Of a DNA stretch of 9,119 bases, positions 1 through 6,365 are shown piece by piece. The DNA lies in NCBI GenBank assembly GCA_937894935.1, contig CALAYC010000191.1, positions 1 through 9,119 of the forward strand. Reading direction: 5' to 3'. The notes under the pieces are model-generated. The model had not been told where the DNA came from, did no database searches, and saw only the letters and a program-made list of their open reading frames with translations. Each line of letters opens with the position of its first letter. The first letter of the stretch is position 1. Made by a program: the position numbers and the translations under genes. Source of the stretch: an uncultured Verrucomicrobiota bacterium (lineage in GTDB: Bacteria; Verrucomicrobiota; Verrucomicrobiia; Limisphaerales; JADLHS01).

Positions 1-663
1 TACGGTCGCAAAGCCTATGAGGACATGTTTAAAGCGTTGTATGAACTGTTCATGCTCGGACGGCGCAACGGCATGATTGCACTGGAAGAACACGTGTTAA
101 CGCCCGAAAACAGCAGTATTTTCTCCAAATATCCGTCGCTGGTGAACGATCATCATGCGATGGGCATTCTCTGCGGCGGACTGCGCCCGATCATTGACGG
201 TAAAGTTAAGCCGGACCAATTGAAGCTGTTGCTGGAAACGGAACTCGATGCGATGGAAGACGAGCATCACAAGCCGATTGACGTGTTGACTAAAGCGGCT
301 GACGCGATGCCGGGTTTCGGAATTGTCGCCGCCGTTCTGGGTATCGTTATTACGATGGGCTCGATCGCCGGCCCGGTCGAACAGATCGGTGTTTCTGTCG
401 CTCACGCACTCGTCGGAACGTTCCTGGGAATTTTGATTTCTTACGGCTTCCTGAATCCGTTGTGCGTCAACATGACGTTCGTCGGTTCATCTGAAATCGC
501 TTATTTCCGCACCATTGCCACCGCGGTAATCGGTTTCGCCAACGGCATGGCGCCGATCATGGCGATTGAAGTGGCACGTCGCGGTTTGTCTTCGAACGTT
601 AAGCCTTCGGCGGACGAACTGGAAGCGATGTTAAAACAAGCCGCCGCGGCGCCGCAGGGCTGA
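1..663 (+). CDS. motA: Flagellar motor stator protein MotA (5'-truncated by window edge)
   Basis: MotA is the inner-membrane stator subunit that pairs with MotB to form the ion channel and pushes on the rotor protein FliG. The reading frame is open from base 1, so the N-terminus lies outside the window. Aligned by eye to E. coli MotA, the first codon falls near residue 70, so about 70 residues are missing, including the first two membrane segments. The cytoplasmic loop keeps the two charged residues that contact FliG: Arg at bases 61-63 (R90 equivalent) and Glu at 85-87 (E98 equivalent). The third and fourth membrane segments follow (MPGFGIVAAVLGIV and AHALVGTFLGILISYGF). The two functional prolines, equivalent to P173 and P222, are at bases 310-312 and 553-555. 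The length, the loop and the resemblance to the E. coli protein point to the long-loop proton type rather than a PomA/MotP sodium type. The stop is TGA, and motB follows after 42 bp. Confidence 0.96.
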   Translation, partial: YGRKAYEDMFKALYELFMLGRRNGMIALEEHVLTPENSSIFSKYPSLVNDHHAMGILCGGLRPIIDGKVKPDQLKLLLETELDAMEDEHHKPIDVLTKAADAMPGFGIVAAVLGIVITMGSIAGPVEQIGVSVAHALVGTFLGILISYGFLNPLCVNMTFVGSSEIAYFRTIATAVIGFANGMAPIMAIEVARRGLSSNVKPSADELEAMLKQAAAAPQG

Positions 664-705
664 TCGAGTTGTAACTGAGAACGACCCCAACGAAGTAAAT
701 TCTGC

Positions 706-1449
706 ATGGCGAGAAAGAAACATCACGGACATCACGGTGGCGCGTGGAAGGTGGCCTATGCCGACTTCGTCACGGCGATGATGGCGTTGTTTCTCGTGCT
801 GTGGTTGGTGTCGCAGGACCAGAAAATCAAAGAAGCCGTGCAGCGGTCGTTCCGCAATCCGTTTGCGTCCGTCACGAAAGAATCCACCGGCATTGTTTCC
901 AACCAGGACACGATTGCGGTCAAAGCGCGCGAAGGAAATTTCGATTCCGCGTCCGCCATCGAACTCAACATGCTGCGCAAACTCGCTCAGGACCTCACAG
1001 CGATGTTGCAGACCAATCCGGATGAGGCGGAAGAAAATCCGCTGGATCTGGAAATCCTGCCCGACGGCATGCGCATCAGCGTTTTCGACCGGAATAACAA
1101 ACCGATTTTCGAGAAAGACTCGGCGGAATTTACACCTTACGGCACGTGGGTTTTCACCACGCTGGCGTGGCAAATTTCGCGTTTCACCAATAATTTCAAC
1201 GTCGAGCTGGAAGGCCACACTGAGAAGGGCGGCCATTATCCGCGCGCGAACTATGGCGCGTGGGAATTGAGTGTGGACCGCGCGAACGCGTCGCGCCGCA
1301 TTCTGCTCGAACACGATGTTTTGCCGCGACAGATTCGCAAGGTGGCCGGCTTCGCAGATACGCAGCCGTTGCCCAACCTTGAGCCCGAGAGCGAAACCAA
1401 TCGCCGCGTAGCCGTGTTGTTGAAGGTTAAATCCGGCAGCCAACTTTAA
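706..1449 (+). CDS. motB: Flagellar motor stator protein MotB
   Basis: MotB is the peptidoglycan-anchored stator subunit and carries the essential proton-binding aspartate. The 247-residue protein starts with a basic, His-rich cytoplasmic tail (RKKHHGHHGG). A single membrane helix follows at about residues 16-35 (YADFVTAMMALFLVLWLVS), in which Asp20 matches E. coli Asp32. Residues 36-52 resemble the plug region. Residues 120-240 form the OmpA-like peptidoglycan-binding domain, with LEGHTEKGG near 168-176, WELSVDRANASRR at 186-198 and NRRVAVLL at 232-239. The usual GHTD is GHTE here, a conservative change. The protein is shorter than E. coli MotB (308 residues); the shortfall is mostly in the periplasmic linker and the C-terminal tail. 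The upstream sequence has only a weak GAAG as a possible ribosome site. The helix motif YADF..AMMA favours proton rather than sodium coupling. Confidence 0.97.
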   Translation: MARKKHHGHHGGAWKVAYADFVTAMMALFLVLWLVSQDQKIKEAVQRSFRNPFASVTKESTGIVSNQDTIAVKAREGNFDSASAIELNMLRKLAQDLTAMLQTNPDEAEENPLDLEILPDGMRISVFDRNNKPIFEKDSAEFTPYGTWVFTTLAWQISRFTNNFNVELEGHTEKGGHYPRANYGAWELSVDRANASRRILLEHDVLPRQIRKVAGFADTQPLPNLEPESETNRRVAVLLKVKSGSQL

Positions 1450-1451
1450 TC

Positions 1452-1754
1452 ATGTCTTCTGCATTCGTGCCCTTTCTGCCCAGCGGTGGAAAAACCGCTG
1501 CAACCGCCGCATTGAACGTCGGCGGCCTCGCAGAATCCGCTAGCGCCGGGAACCGTTTTGCTGCGTTAGTGCCGACCACCGCCGCAACGGCTTCCACCAC
1601 CGCTTCGGTTACCGTTCCCACAACTTCCTGCGCGCATGCGCCGCAGCCCAACGCCAAGCCCGTCGTGACCTTGAAAAAAGACGGCGACCGCGTGACACAC
1701 ATCCGCATTCAATGCGGTTGCGGTGAAGTGATCGAACTGGAGTGCGCGTACTGA
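1452..1754 (+). CDS. Small protein of unknown function with a C-terminal CxCGxxIELxC motif
   Basis: I do not recognise this 100-residue protein. Its ATG lies two bases after the motB stop (TAATCATG), so translation is probably coupled to motB. Residues 1-58 are low-complexity and rich in Ala, Thr, Ser and Val, with no convincing signal peptide or membrane helix, and look disordered. Residues 70-100 look like a small folded unit: VVTLKKDGDRVTHIRI leads into QCGCGEVIELECAY. Cysteines are at 60, 88, 90 and 98, with His62 nearby. The CxC plus later Cys could bind a metal such as zinc or form a disulfide, but this is inference. The change from low-complexity to patterned sequence, the charged beta-strand-like C-terminus and the place inside a flagellar operon argue that it is a real gene. 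It may be a stator or flagellar accessory factor. It could also be an unrelated passenger. Confidence 0.68.
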   Translation: MSSAFVPFLPSGGKTAATAALNVGGLAESASAGNRFAALVPTTAATASTTASVTVPTTSCAHAPQPNAKPVVTLKKDGDRVTHIRIQCGCGEVIELECAY

Positions 1755-1851
1755 GCATCACGCCGCTCTTCCGCGTGGGTTAGTTTTCTTTCGTTCTGAA
1801 GTTTTTCTGCGTTATTTCCTCCTCGTTCTCCTGGTTAAATTGTTCCCACTG

Positions 1852-1877
1852 CCCCGGTTACCCCGGGGAAAATTTTT
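1852..1877 (+). terminator. Possible weak intrinsic terminator or attenuator hairpin
   Basis: CCCCGG (1852-1857) can pair with CCGGGG (1863-1868) around the loop TTACC, giving a perfect six-base-pair GC stem. It is followed by AAAA and then five T (1873-1877). The T run is short and separated from the stem by four A, so it would be a poor intrinsic terminator. The preceding pyrimidine-rich stretch could instead act in Rho-dependent termination. The right arm is also part of a longer alternative pairing with 1906-1916. Confidence 0.3.
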
Positions 1878-1916
1878 CATCGCTTCTCGTGTTAAAGCGG
1901 CAGTTTTTTCCCGGGG
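1861..1916 (+). repeat. Imperfect inverted repeat, alternative to the 1852-1868 hairpin
   Basis: CCCCGGGGAAAA at 1861-1872 pairs with TTTTCCCGGGG at 1906-1916: four C-G pairs, one bulged G, three G-C pairs and four A-T pairs, with a 33-nt loop. It uses bases 1863-1868, which are also the right arm of the upstream hairpin, so the two structures exclude each other. Whether either forms in RNA cannot be told from the sequence alone. Confidence 0.35.
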
Positions 1917-1966
1917 CGACAAAAGCGAATTTGCAAAAAGCCCAATAAAATCGCGTTTTTCCGAGC

Positions 1967-1983
1967 TGGCACTGACACTGCTT
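1967..1983 (+). promoter_or_regulatory. Sigma-54 (RpoN)-type -24/-12 promoter upstream of flgF
   Basis: TGGCACTGACACTGCTT has the -24 element TGGCAC and the -12 element CTGCT. GG (1968-1969) and GC (1980-1981) are separated by exactly ten bases, the spacing sigma-54 holoenzyme requires. Only the first T of the usual TTGC (here C) and the G after TGGCAC (here T) differ. Middle-class flagellar rod, ring and hook genes are driven by sigma-54 in many bacteria, so the position is sensible. The problem is distance: the predicted start site, near base 1993, almost coincides with the flgF GTG, so the message would be nearly leaderless. I infer a real promoter with moderate confidence. Confidence 0.5.
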
Positions 1984-1994
1984 AGCAGGGCGGC

Positions 1995-2741
1995 GTGAAC
2001 GTGAGTTTGTATCAAGCCGCTGCTGCCATGAGCGCCCATGCTCGTTGGCAGGAGACGATTTCCGAGAATCTCGCGGCGGCCAACATTCCCGGCTTTAAGC
2101 GACAGGACCTCAGCTTTTCAGCCATCGAGGCCGGCGTGATGTCGCAGGCCAATCCGGACCCGCAAGTGCAGTTTGCGTTGCCGCAAGCCAGCCGGGGCAC
2201 GAATTTCTCTCAAGGCGAACTCCGCCCGACCGGCGCGCCGACCGACGTGGCGATTGAAGGTCGCGGCTTTTTCTCCGTGCAGCTTCCGAACGGCGCAACG
2301 GCCTATACGCGGGACGGTGAATTTCACATCAATTCCTCCGGCCAACTTACGAACAAACAAGGTTTCCTGATTCTGGGCGAAGCCGGTCCGATTCAGCTCG
2401 ACACGAATTCCGGCGGTCAGATGACGATCGCGCCCAACGGCGAGATTTCGCAGAACGGTATCACCCGCGGCAAATTACGGGTCGTGGATTTTCCGCAACC
2501 GGAAGTGCTCACACAGCAACGCGGAGGTCTGTTCACCGTGGAAGATCCGATGATTCAACCGATCGATGCGCCGCAAACCACGATTCGCCAGGGTTTCCTT
2601 GAAGGCTCAAACGTCGCGAGCGTGTTGGAGATGGCGAATCTCATCGGCGTGATGCGCGGCTTCGAAGCAAACCAACGCACCATGCAGATTCACAACGACC
2701 GCATGGCCCGCACGATTTCTGAACTCGGCAACCCTAACTGA
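1995..2741 (+). CDS. flgF: Flagellar proximal rod protein FlgF
   Basis: FlgF is a structural subunit of the proximal rod in the periplasm and is exported by the flagellar type III apparatus, so it has no Sec signal. At 248 residues it is close to E. coli FlgF (251). The N-terminal rod/hook motif is near residues 22-36 (ISENLAAANIPGFKR). A family core follows (DVAIEGRGFFSVQ and AYTRDGEFHINSSGQL, about residues 85-118). The C-terminal helix (VLEMANLIGVMRGFEANQRT) completes the FlgE/F/G signature. It is adjacent to the paralogue flgG, which is more canonical and 260 residues long, and this supports FlgF over FlgG. The start is uncertain: GTG at 1995 or GTG at 2001. Both keep the conserved SLYQAAAAM region, while ATG at 2028 would remove it. 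AGGG at 1987-1990 is 4 or 10 nt upstream, respectively. FlgG starts 9 bp after the stop. Confidence 0.93.
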   Translation: MNVSLYQAAAAMSAHARWQETISENLAAANIPGFKRQDLSFSAIEAGVMSQANPDPQVQFALPQASRGTNFSQGELRPTGAPTDVAIEGRGFFSVQLPNGATAYTRDGEFHINSSGQLTNKQGFLILGEAGPIQLDTNSGGQMTIAPNGEISQNGITRGKLRVVDFPQPEVLTQQRGGLFTVEDPMIQPIDAPQTTIRQGFLEGSNVASVLEMANLIGVMRGFEANQRTMQIHNDRMARTISELGNPN

Positions 2742-2750
2742 TTTTAAGCC

Positions 2751-3533
2751 ATGTTACGCGCGCTTTATTCATCGGCCTCCGGGATGCAAGCCCAGCAGAC
2801 GAATCTCGATGTTATTTCCAATAACCTCGCGAACGTCAGCACCACGGGCTTTAAAAAGAACAAAGCCGAATTCCAGGACCTGCTCTACTCCTCGTCGCGC
2901 GCGGCGGGTGCGGACATGGGCGGCGGCAATCAATTGCCCACCGGCACGGATATCGGTCACGGTTCGCGACTCGTTTCGACGTCGAAAATCTTTACCACCG
3001 GTGAACTCACCAAAACCGATGCGCAGCTCGATATCGCGATTCAAGGCGACGGCTTTTTCGAAGTGCAAATGCCGGATGGCACTCGCGCCTACACTCGCGA
3101 TGGCGCGTTGAAGGTGGATAAAGATGGTCGCGTTGTGACGAACGACGGCCTCGTGGTGCAGGGCGGATTCGGTCCGATTCCCGCCGGCACAACGGACATT
3201 ACGATTTCCAGCAACGGTCAGGTTACGGTGACAGGTTCGGACGGCACGACGACGTTCAATGTGCAGTTGTCGCGCTTTGTGAATCCCTCCGGCCTCAAGC
3301 CGATCGGTCGCAATCTTTATGTCGAAACCGAAGCGTCCGGCCCGGCGGAAACGGGTAATCCCGGTGAAAACGGCTTCGGCACCATGCAACAGGGCTTCCT
3401 CGAAATGTCGAACGTGAAAGTCGTGGAAGAAATGGTGAATCTGATTTTGGCGCAACGCGCTTACGAAGTGAACTCCAAGGCCGTGCAGGCCGCGGACGAG
3501 ATGATGCAATTGAGCAATAACCTCCTTCGCTGA
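2751..3533 (+). CDS. flgG: Flagellar distal rod protein FlgG
   Basis: FlgG forms the long distal rod that passes through the P and L rings and joins the hook. The protein is 260 residues, the same length as E. coli FlgG. It begins with the hallmark MLRALYSSASGMQAQQTNLD followed by VISNNLANVSTTGFKKNKAE. The middle holds IGHGSRLVSTSKIFTTGEL (about 68-86) and IAIQGDGFFEVQMPDGTRAY. The end is the conserved EMSNVKVVEEMVNLILAQRA and YEVNSKAVQAADEM helix, which packs with the N-terminal helix. No Sec signal is present, as expected for a type III substrate. It follows flgF by 9 bp with no clear Shine-Dalgarno. Its TGA overlaps the flgA start by one base (TGATG at 3531-3535), so the three genes are probably co-translated. 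Confidence 0.98.
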   Translation: MLRALYSSASGMQAQQTNLDVISNNLANVSTTGFKKNKAEFQDLLYSSSRAAGADMGGGNQLPTGTDIGHGSRLVSTSKIFTTGELTKTDAQLDIAIQGDGFFEVQMPDGTRAYTRDGALKVDKDGRVVTNDGLVVQGGFGPIPAGTTDITISSNGQVTVTGSDGTTTFNVQLSRFVNPSGLKPIGRNLYVETEASGPAETGNPGENGFGTMQQGFLEMSNVKVVEEMVNLILAQRAYEVNSKAVQAADEMMQLSNNLLR

Positions 3534-4492
3534 TGAAATTTCCCGTCGCTACATTCCTTAAACTACCCGGCCTGTCACTAGGGTTGGTTCTCTCCGCAGC
3601 CGCGGTTCACGAGTCCCTTGGGTGGTCACTGCTCCCCGCAGTACAAGTTGATGCGACGGGAATTCACCTTAACCAGATCGTCGCGGGTGAGACGGCGGAT
3701 GTTCCCCACCTCCGCCTCGCACCCGCGCCGCTGGCAGGTCGTTATCAGATTTTCACTCCGACCCAGATCAACGAACTGTTGCGCGAGGTTGCACCCGAAT
3801 ACGTCACCACCAATTGGACCGGTGCTAACAGCATCCGCGTGACCCGCAAAATGCGCGCGCTGACCGAAAGCGAATTGAAAGAAATGCTGACGGCGGCGTT
3901 GCAGCAGGATTACGTGAAAGATCGCGGTGAACTGGAATTGCGTTTCATGCGTCCCGTCCCGACGCAAAACGTCATCGATGAACCGCTCATGGTGAAACTG
4001 ATTGATTTGCCGACCGCAGGTGTGACGGCGAATTTCATTGCCCGCTTTGAATTACGGGCCGGTGATGAAGTTGCCGGTTCGTGGCAAATCCCGGTGCAAG
4101 CGCGCATCTGGCGCGAAATTTATGTCGCCGGCACGCAATTGCGCCGCGGCCAACTCGTCAGCGAGGCGGACATTCAATTGGAACGTCGCGATTTGCTCAC
4201 CACTCGCGATCCGCTCACCACGTTGGATTTTGATACGCCCGGTCTGGAGTTGGCGGAAAGCATTTCTCCCGGTCTGCCATTAACCAGTCGCTCGTTGCGC
4301 CTGCGTCCCATCGTGCAACGCGGCAAAGTCGCGGAAGCGGTGATTCGCGACGGCGGCATGATTTTGTCGGTGAAAGTGGAAGTCCTGGAGGATGGTTTGC
4401 CGGGGCAAACTGTCCGGGTTCGGAATCTGAAATCCAAACGCGAGTTTCGTGGAAAGGTACACAATGAAGAAACCATCCTTGTCACCCTCTAA
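3533..4492 (+). CDS. flgA: P-ring assembly chaperone FlgA, long form
   Basis: FlgA is a periplasmic chaperone that helps FlgI polymerise into the P ring around the rod. The 319-residue protein has a Sec-type N-terminus with a hydrophobic stretch at about 8-24. The C-terminal part is diagnostic: an SAF-like segment from about 195 (IYVAGTQLRRGQLVSEADIQ) to 256 (SISPGLPLTSRSLR), then VQRGKVAEAVIRDGGMILSV and a final beta-barrel segment DGLPGQTVRVRNLKSKREFRG at 287-307. E. coli FlgA is about 219 residues, so this form has roughly 100 extra residues N-terminal to the SAF part (about 35-190), where Salmonella FlgA has a smaller, poorly conserved domain. Its start overlaps the flgG stop by one base. 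Its last 29 bp overlap flgH if flgH starts at 4464. The position immediately before flgH and flgI matches its role in ring assembly. Confidence 0.9.
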   Translation: MKFPVATFLKLPGLSLGLVLSAAAVHESLGWSLLPAVQVDATGIHLNQIVAGETADVPHLRLAPAPLAGRYQIFTPTQINELLREVAPEYVTTNWTGANSIRVTRKMRALTESELKEMLTAALQQDYVKDRGELELRFMRPVPTQNVIDEPLMVKLIDLPTAGVTANFIARFELRAGDEVAGSWQIPVQARIWREIYVAGTQLRRGQLVSEADIQLERRDLLTTRDPLTTLDFDTPGLELAESISPGLPLTSRSLRLRPIVQRGKVAEAVIRDGGMILSVKVEVLEDGLPGQTVRVRNLKSKREFRGKVHNEETILVTL

Positions 4493-5258
4493 CCCACCCG
4501 GTGCGCCCGTCGCCCCTCAAGCGCCGACGTCAACCGCAACTGCGGCCCGGCCTGATCCAATCCGATTTGCCGATGCCGAAGCGAATTTCATGGGCAGCGG
4601 TTATCTCACGGTAAAGCCGCGCCGCTCCACGACTCGCACCTGGCTCTCGCTGGGTCGTTCCGCTTTGTTGAGTGCGATGTTGCTGAACGCTGCTTCCGCC
4701 ACCGCACAATCATTGTGGAAAGATGAATCCTCACAGGCCATCGTCGCCGATAAACGCGCGGCAGCTGTGGGCGATTTGCTCACGATTCTCGTGCAGGAGA
4801 ACAACACCGCCACGAAAGATAATTCCACATCCACCGGCAAAACCACGGCGTTGGACGCGAGCATCAGTTCGTTTCTTTACAGCCCGACTGCGAGTGGTTT
4901 GCTGACGCACAACGGCAAGTTGCCTGCGATTAAAATGAATTCCGCGCAGAGCTTCGATGGCGGCGGAAAAATCAGTAATTCCGAACGCATCACCGCCCGC
5001 ATAACGGTGCGCGTGGTGGATGTGTTGCCGAACAAGAATCTCGTGATTGAAGGTCGCCGCACTACGTCGTTTGCGGGCGAAACTCAAGACGCGGTGCTGC
5101 GCGGCGTCGTGCGGGCGGAAGACATCGCGCCGAACAACACGATTTTCAGTTACAACGTCGCCGACGCGACGATCAAGTACGTGTCCAACGGCACCATCAG
5201 CGACAATCAGCGCAAAGGCTGGTTGACGCGCGTTTGGGAAAAGATTTCCCCGTTCTGA
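4464..5258 (+). CDS. flgH: Flagellar L-ring protein FlgH, cysteine-free and N-terminally extended
   Basis: FlgH forms the L ring in the outer membrane, the outer part of the bushing around the rod. The family core is clear: VGDLLTILVQENNTATKDNS at 102-121, a central region with SERITARITVRVVDVLPNKN (173-192), LVIEGRR, and the C-terminal VADATIKYVSNGTISDNQ followed by KGWLTRVWEKISPF. I chose ATG 4464 (264 residues) because GGAAAGG lies six bases upstream; GTG 4449 is further upstream, without this spacing. From 4464 the hydrophobic signal segment is at about 62-79, ending ATA|QSLW, behind a 60-residue Pro/Ala-rich and then basic stretch. ATG 4590 would give 222 residues and a normal 39-residue signal, close to E. 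coli FlgH (232 with signal), so it is a serious alternative. Most FlgH proteins are lipoproteins, but this one has no cysteine at all and therefore no lipobox. It overlaps flgA by 29 bp and is followed by flgI after 7 bp. Confidence 0.93.
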   Translation: MKKPSLSPSNPPGAPVAPQAPTSTATAARPDPIRFADAEANFMGSGYLTVKPRRSTTRTWLSLGRSALLSAMLLNAASATAQSLWKDESSQAIVADKRAAAVGDLLTILVQENNTATKDNSTSTGKTTALDASISSFLYSPTASGLLTHNGKLPAIKMNSAQSFDGGGKISNSERITARITVRVVDVLPNKNLVIEGRRTTSFAGETQDAVLRGVVRAEDIAPNNTIFSYNVADATIKYVSNGTISDNQRKGWLTRVWEKISPF

Positions 5259-5265
5259 TCCGACC

Positions 5266-6363
5266 ATGCGTTATTTACTGCACATCGTAATGTTGGGCCT
5301 GGCGCTGGGCGCGCCGCTTGCATACGGGGGCGCGTCCCGCATCAAAGATCTGACCATCGTGGCCGGCGCGCGAGATAACCAGCTCGTCGGTTACGGTCTG
5401 GTCACCGGTCTCGCAGGCGATGGTGATAAGAACCCCGTTTATACGTTGCAAAGCATCGCGAACATGTTGCAACGCTTCGGCGTGAATGTTCCGGCAGCGG
5501 CGCTTTCGTCGAAGAATGTAGCGGCGGTCATGGTCACGGCGGACATTCCGGCGTTTGTGAAAAACGGCACGCGTCTCGACGTCGTGATCTCGACGATTGG
5601 CGATGCGAAATCGCTGCAAGGCGGTGTGCTGTTGCAAACGCCATTGCTCGGTGCGGACGGAAAAGTTTACGCCGTTGCACAAGGCACGTTGGCAGTCGGC
5701 GGTTTCGTCGGCGGCAACGGCACAGCCAGCGTGCAAAAGAATCATCCGACCGTTGCGCAGATTTCCGGCGGCGCTTTGGTGGAACGAGAAATTCCGACCG
5801 AAATCGTCCGCAACAATTTCGTGGAATTGCTGCTCCGCGAACCGGATTTCACGTCCGCAGCTCGCATGGCAGCAGCCATTAACGCGGTGTTCACCAACAG
5901 CGCCGAAGCGGTCGATTCGACTTCCGTGCGGGTGAATGTGCCGACCGAGTTTGCGCAGAATCCAGTGCCGTTTATTTCATTGGTTGAAACAATCGAAGTT
6001 CAACCCGATGTGCCGGCACGCATCATCGTCAACGAACGAACTGGAACGATCGTCGCAACATCCCGCATTCGCATTTCGCCCTGCGCGGTGTCACATGGCG
6101 AACTGACCATCTCCATCGCAAACACGGATCAGGTGTCGCAACCGAATCCGTTCAGCGAACGCGGTAACACTGCCATTACTACGGCGACCGACACGAAGGT
6201 GAACGAGAAGCAAGGCCAGTTCATCACACTGAGCGAGATGCCGACGATTGAAAAAGTCGCCGCGGGTTTGAATGCGATCGGCGTTACGCCGCGCGACATG
6301 ATGGCGATATTTCAGGCGATGAAACAGGCCGGTGCGTTGCAGGCGGAACTCATTATGCGTTAA
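5266..6363 (+). CDS. flgI: Flagellar P-ring protein FlgI
   Basis: FlgI assembles the P ring within the peptidoglycan layer with FlgA as chaperone. The 365-residue precursor equals the E. coli length. A short Sec signal occupies about residues 1-22 (MRYLLHIVMLGLALGAPLAY), and the mature protein begins near ASRIKDLTIVAGARDNQLVG. Conserved blocks include GYGLVTGLAGDGD (42-54), KNVAAVMVTADIP (83-95), LDVVISTIGDAKSLQGG (104-120), YAVAQGTLAVGG (135-146) and the C-terminal GLNAIGVTPRDMMAIFQAMK. The only cysteine is Cys273 (ISPCAVSHG). The second cysteine of the E. coli protein (in SAGCLRA) is Ala357 here (QAGALQA), so the known intramolecular disulfide cannot form. The gene sits 7 bp after flgH and 2 bp before flgJ, with no clear Shine-Dalgarno. 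Confidence 0.98.
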   Translation: MRYLLHIVMLGLALGAPLAYGGASRIKDLTIVAGARDNQLVGYGLVTGLAGDGDKNPVYTLQSIANMLQRFGVNVPAAALSSKNVAAVMVTADIPAFVKNGTRLDVVISTIGDAKSLQGGVLLQTPLLGADGKVYAVAQGTLAVGGFVGGNGTASVQKNHPTVAQISGGALVEREIPTEIVRNNFVELLLREPDFTSAARMAAAINAVFTNSAEAVDSTSVRVNVPTEFAQNPVPFISLVETIEVQPDVPARIIVNERTGTIVATSRIRISPCAVSHGELTISIANTDQVSQPNPFSERGNTAITTATDTKVNEKQGQFITLSEMPTIEKVAAGLNAIGVTPRDMMAIFQAMKQAGALQAELIMR

Positions 6364-6365
6364 TC

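Larger units (their letters stand above)
1755..1994 (+). other. Non-coding gap between the motor genes and flgF
   Basis: This is the only sizeable non-coding stretch in the window. I see no RNA gene or convincing small ORF. Bases 1781-1855 are about three quarters pyrimidine on the + strand. After this comes a GC-rich hairpin (1852-1868) that competes with a longer pairing (1861-1872 with 1906-1916). An A/T-rich tract (1921-1960) then leads to a sigma-54-like promoter at 1967-1983. Together these suggest that transcription from motAB is reduced or regulated here and that a new transcript begins at flgF. Confidence 0.6.

Noticed and set aside
631..1443. Long open frame on the minus strand (270 codons) opposite motB
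   Set aside because: It lies wholly antisense to a confident motB, has Arg/His-rich composition typical of reverse-strand reading of GC-rich genes, and resembles no family I know.
1893..1920. TAAA followed by GGCGACAA in the gap, another sigma-28-like arrangement
   Set aside because: The spacing is about 18 bases, not the usual 15, and two -10 positions differ.
1947..1960. AAAATCGCGTTTTT, a near-palindrome just upstream of the sigma-54-like site
   Set aside because: It has a central mismatch and is too short and A/T-rich to call an operator. It may simply be part of the A/T-rich upstream tract.
1812..2039. Minus-strand ORF of 75 codons across the gap upstream of flgF
   Set aside because: It overlaps the sigma-54-like site and the flgF start, and its product shows no recognisable pattern.
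2769..3509. Long open frame on the minus strand (246 codons) opposite flgG
   Set aside because: It mirrors flgG, is rich in His and Arg, and has no domain features. It is a by-product of the codon bias of flgG.
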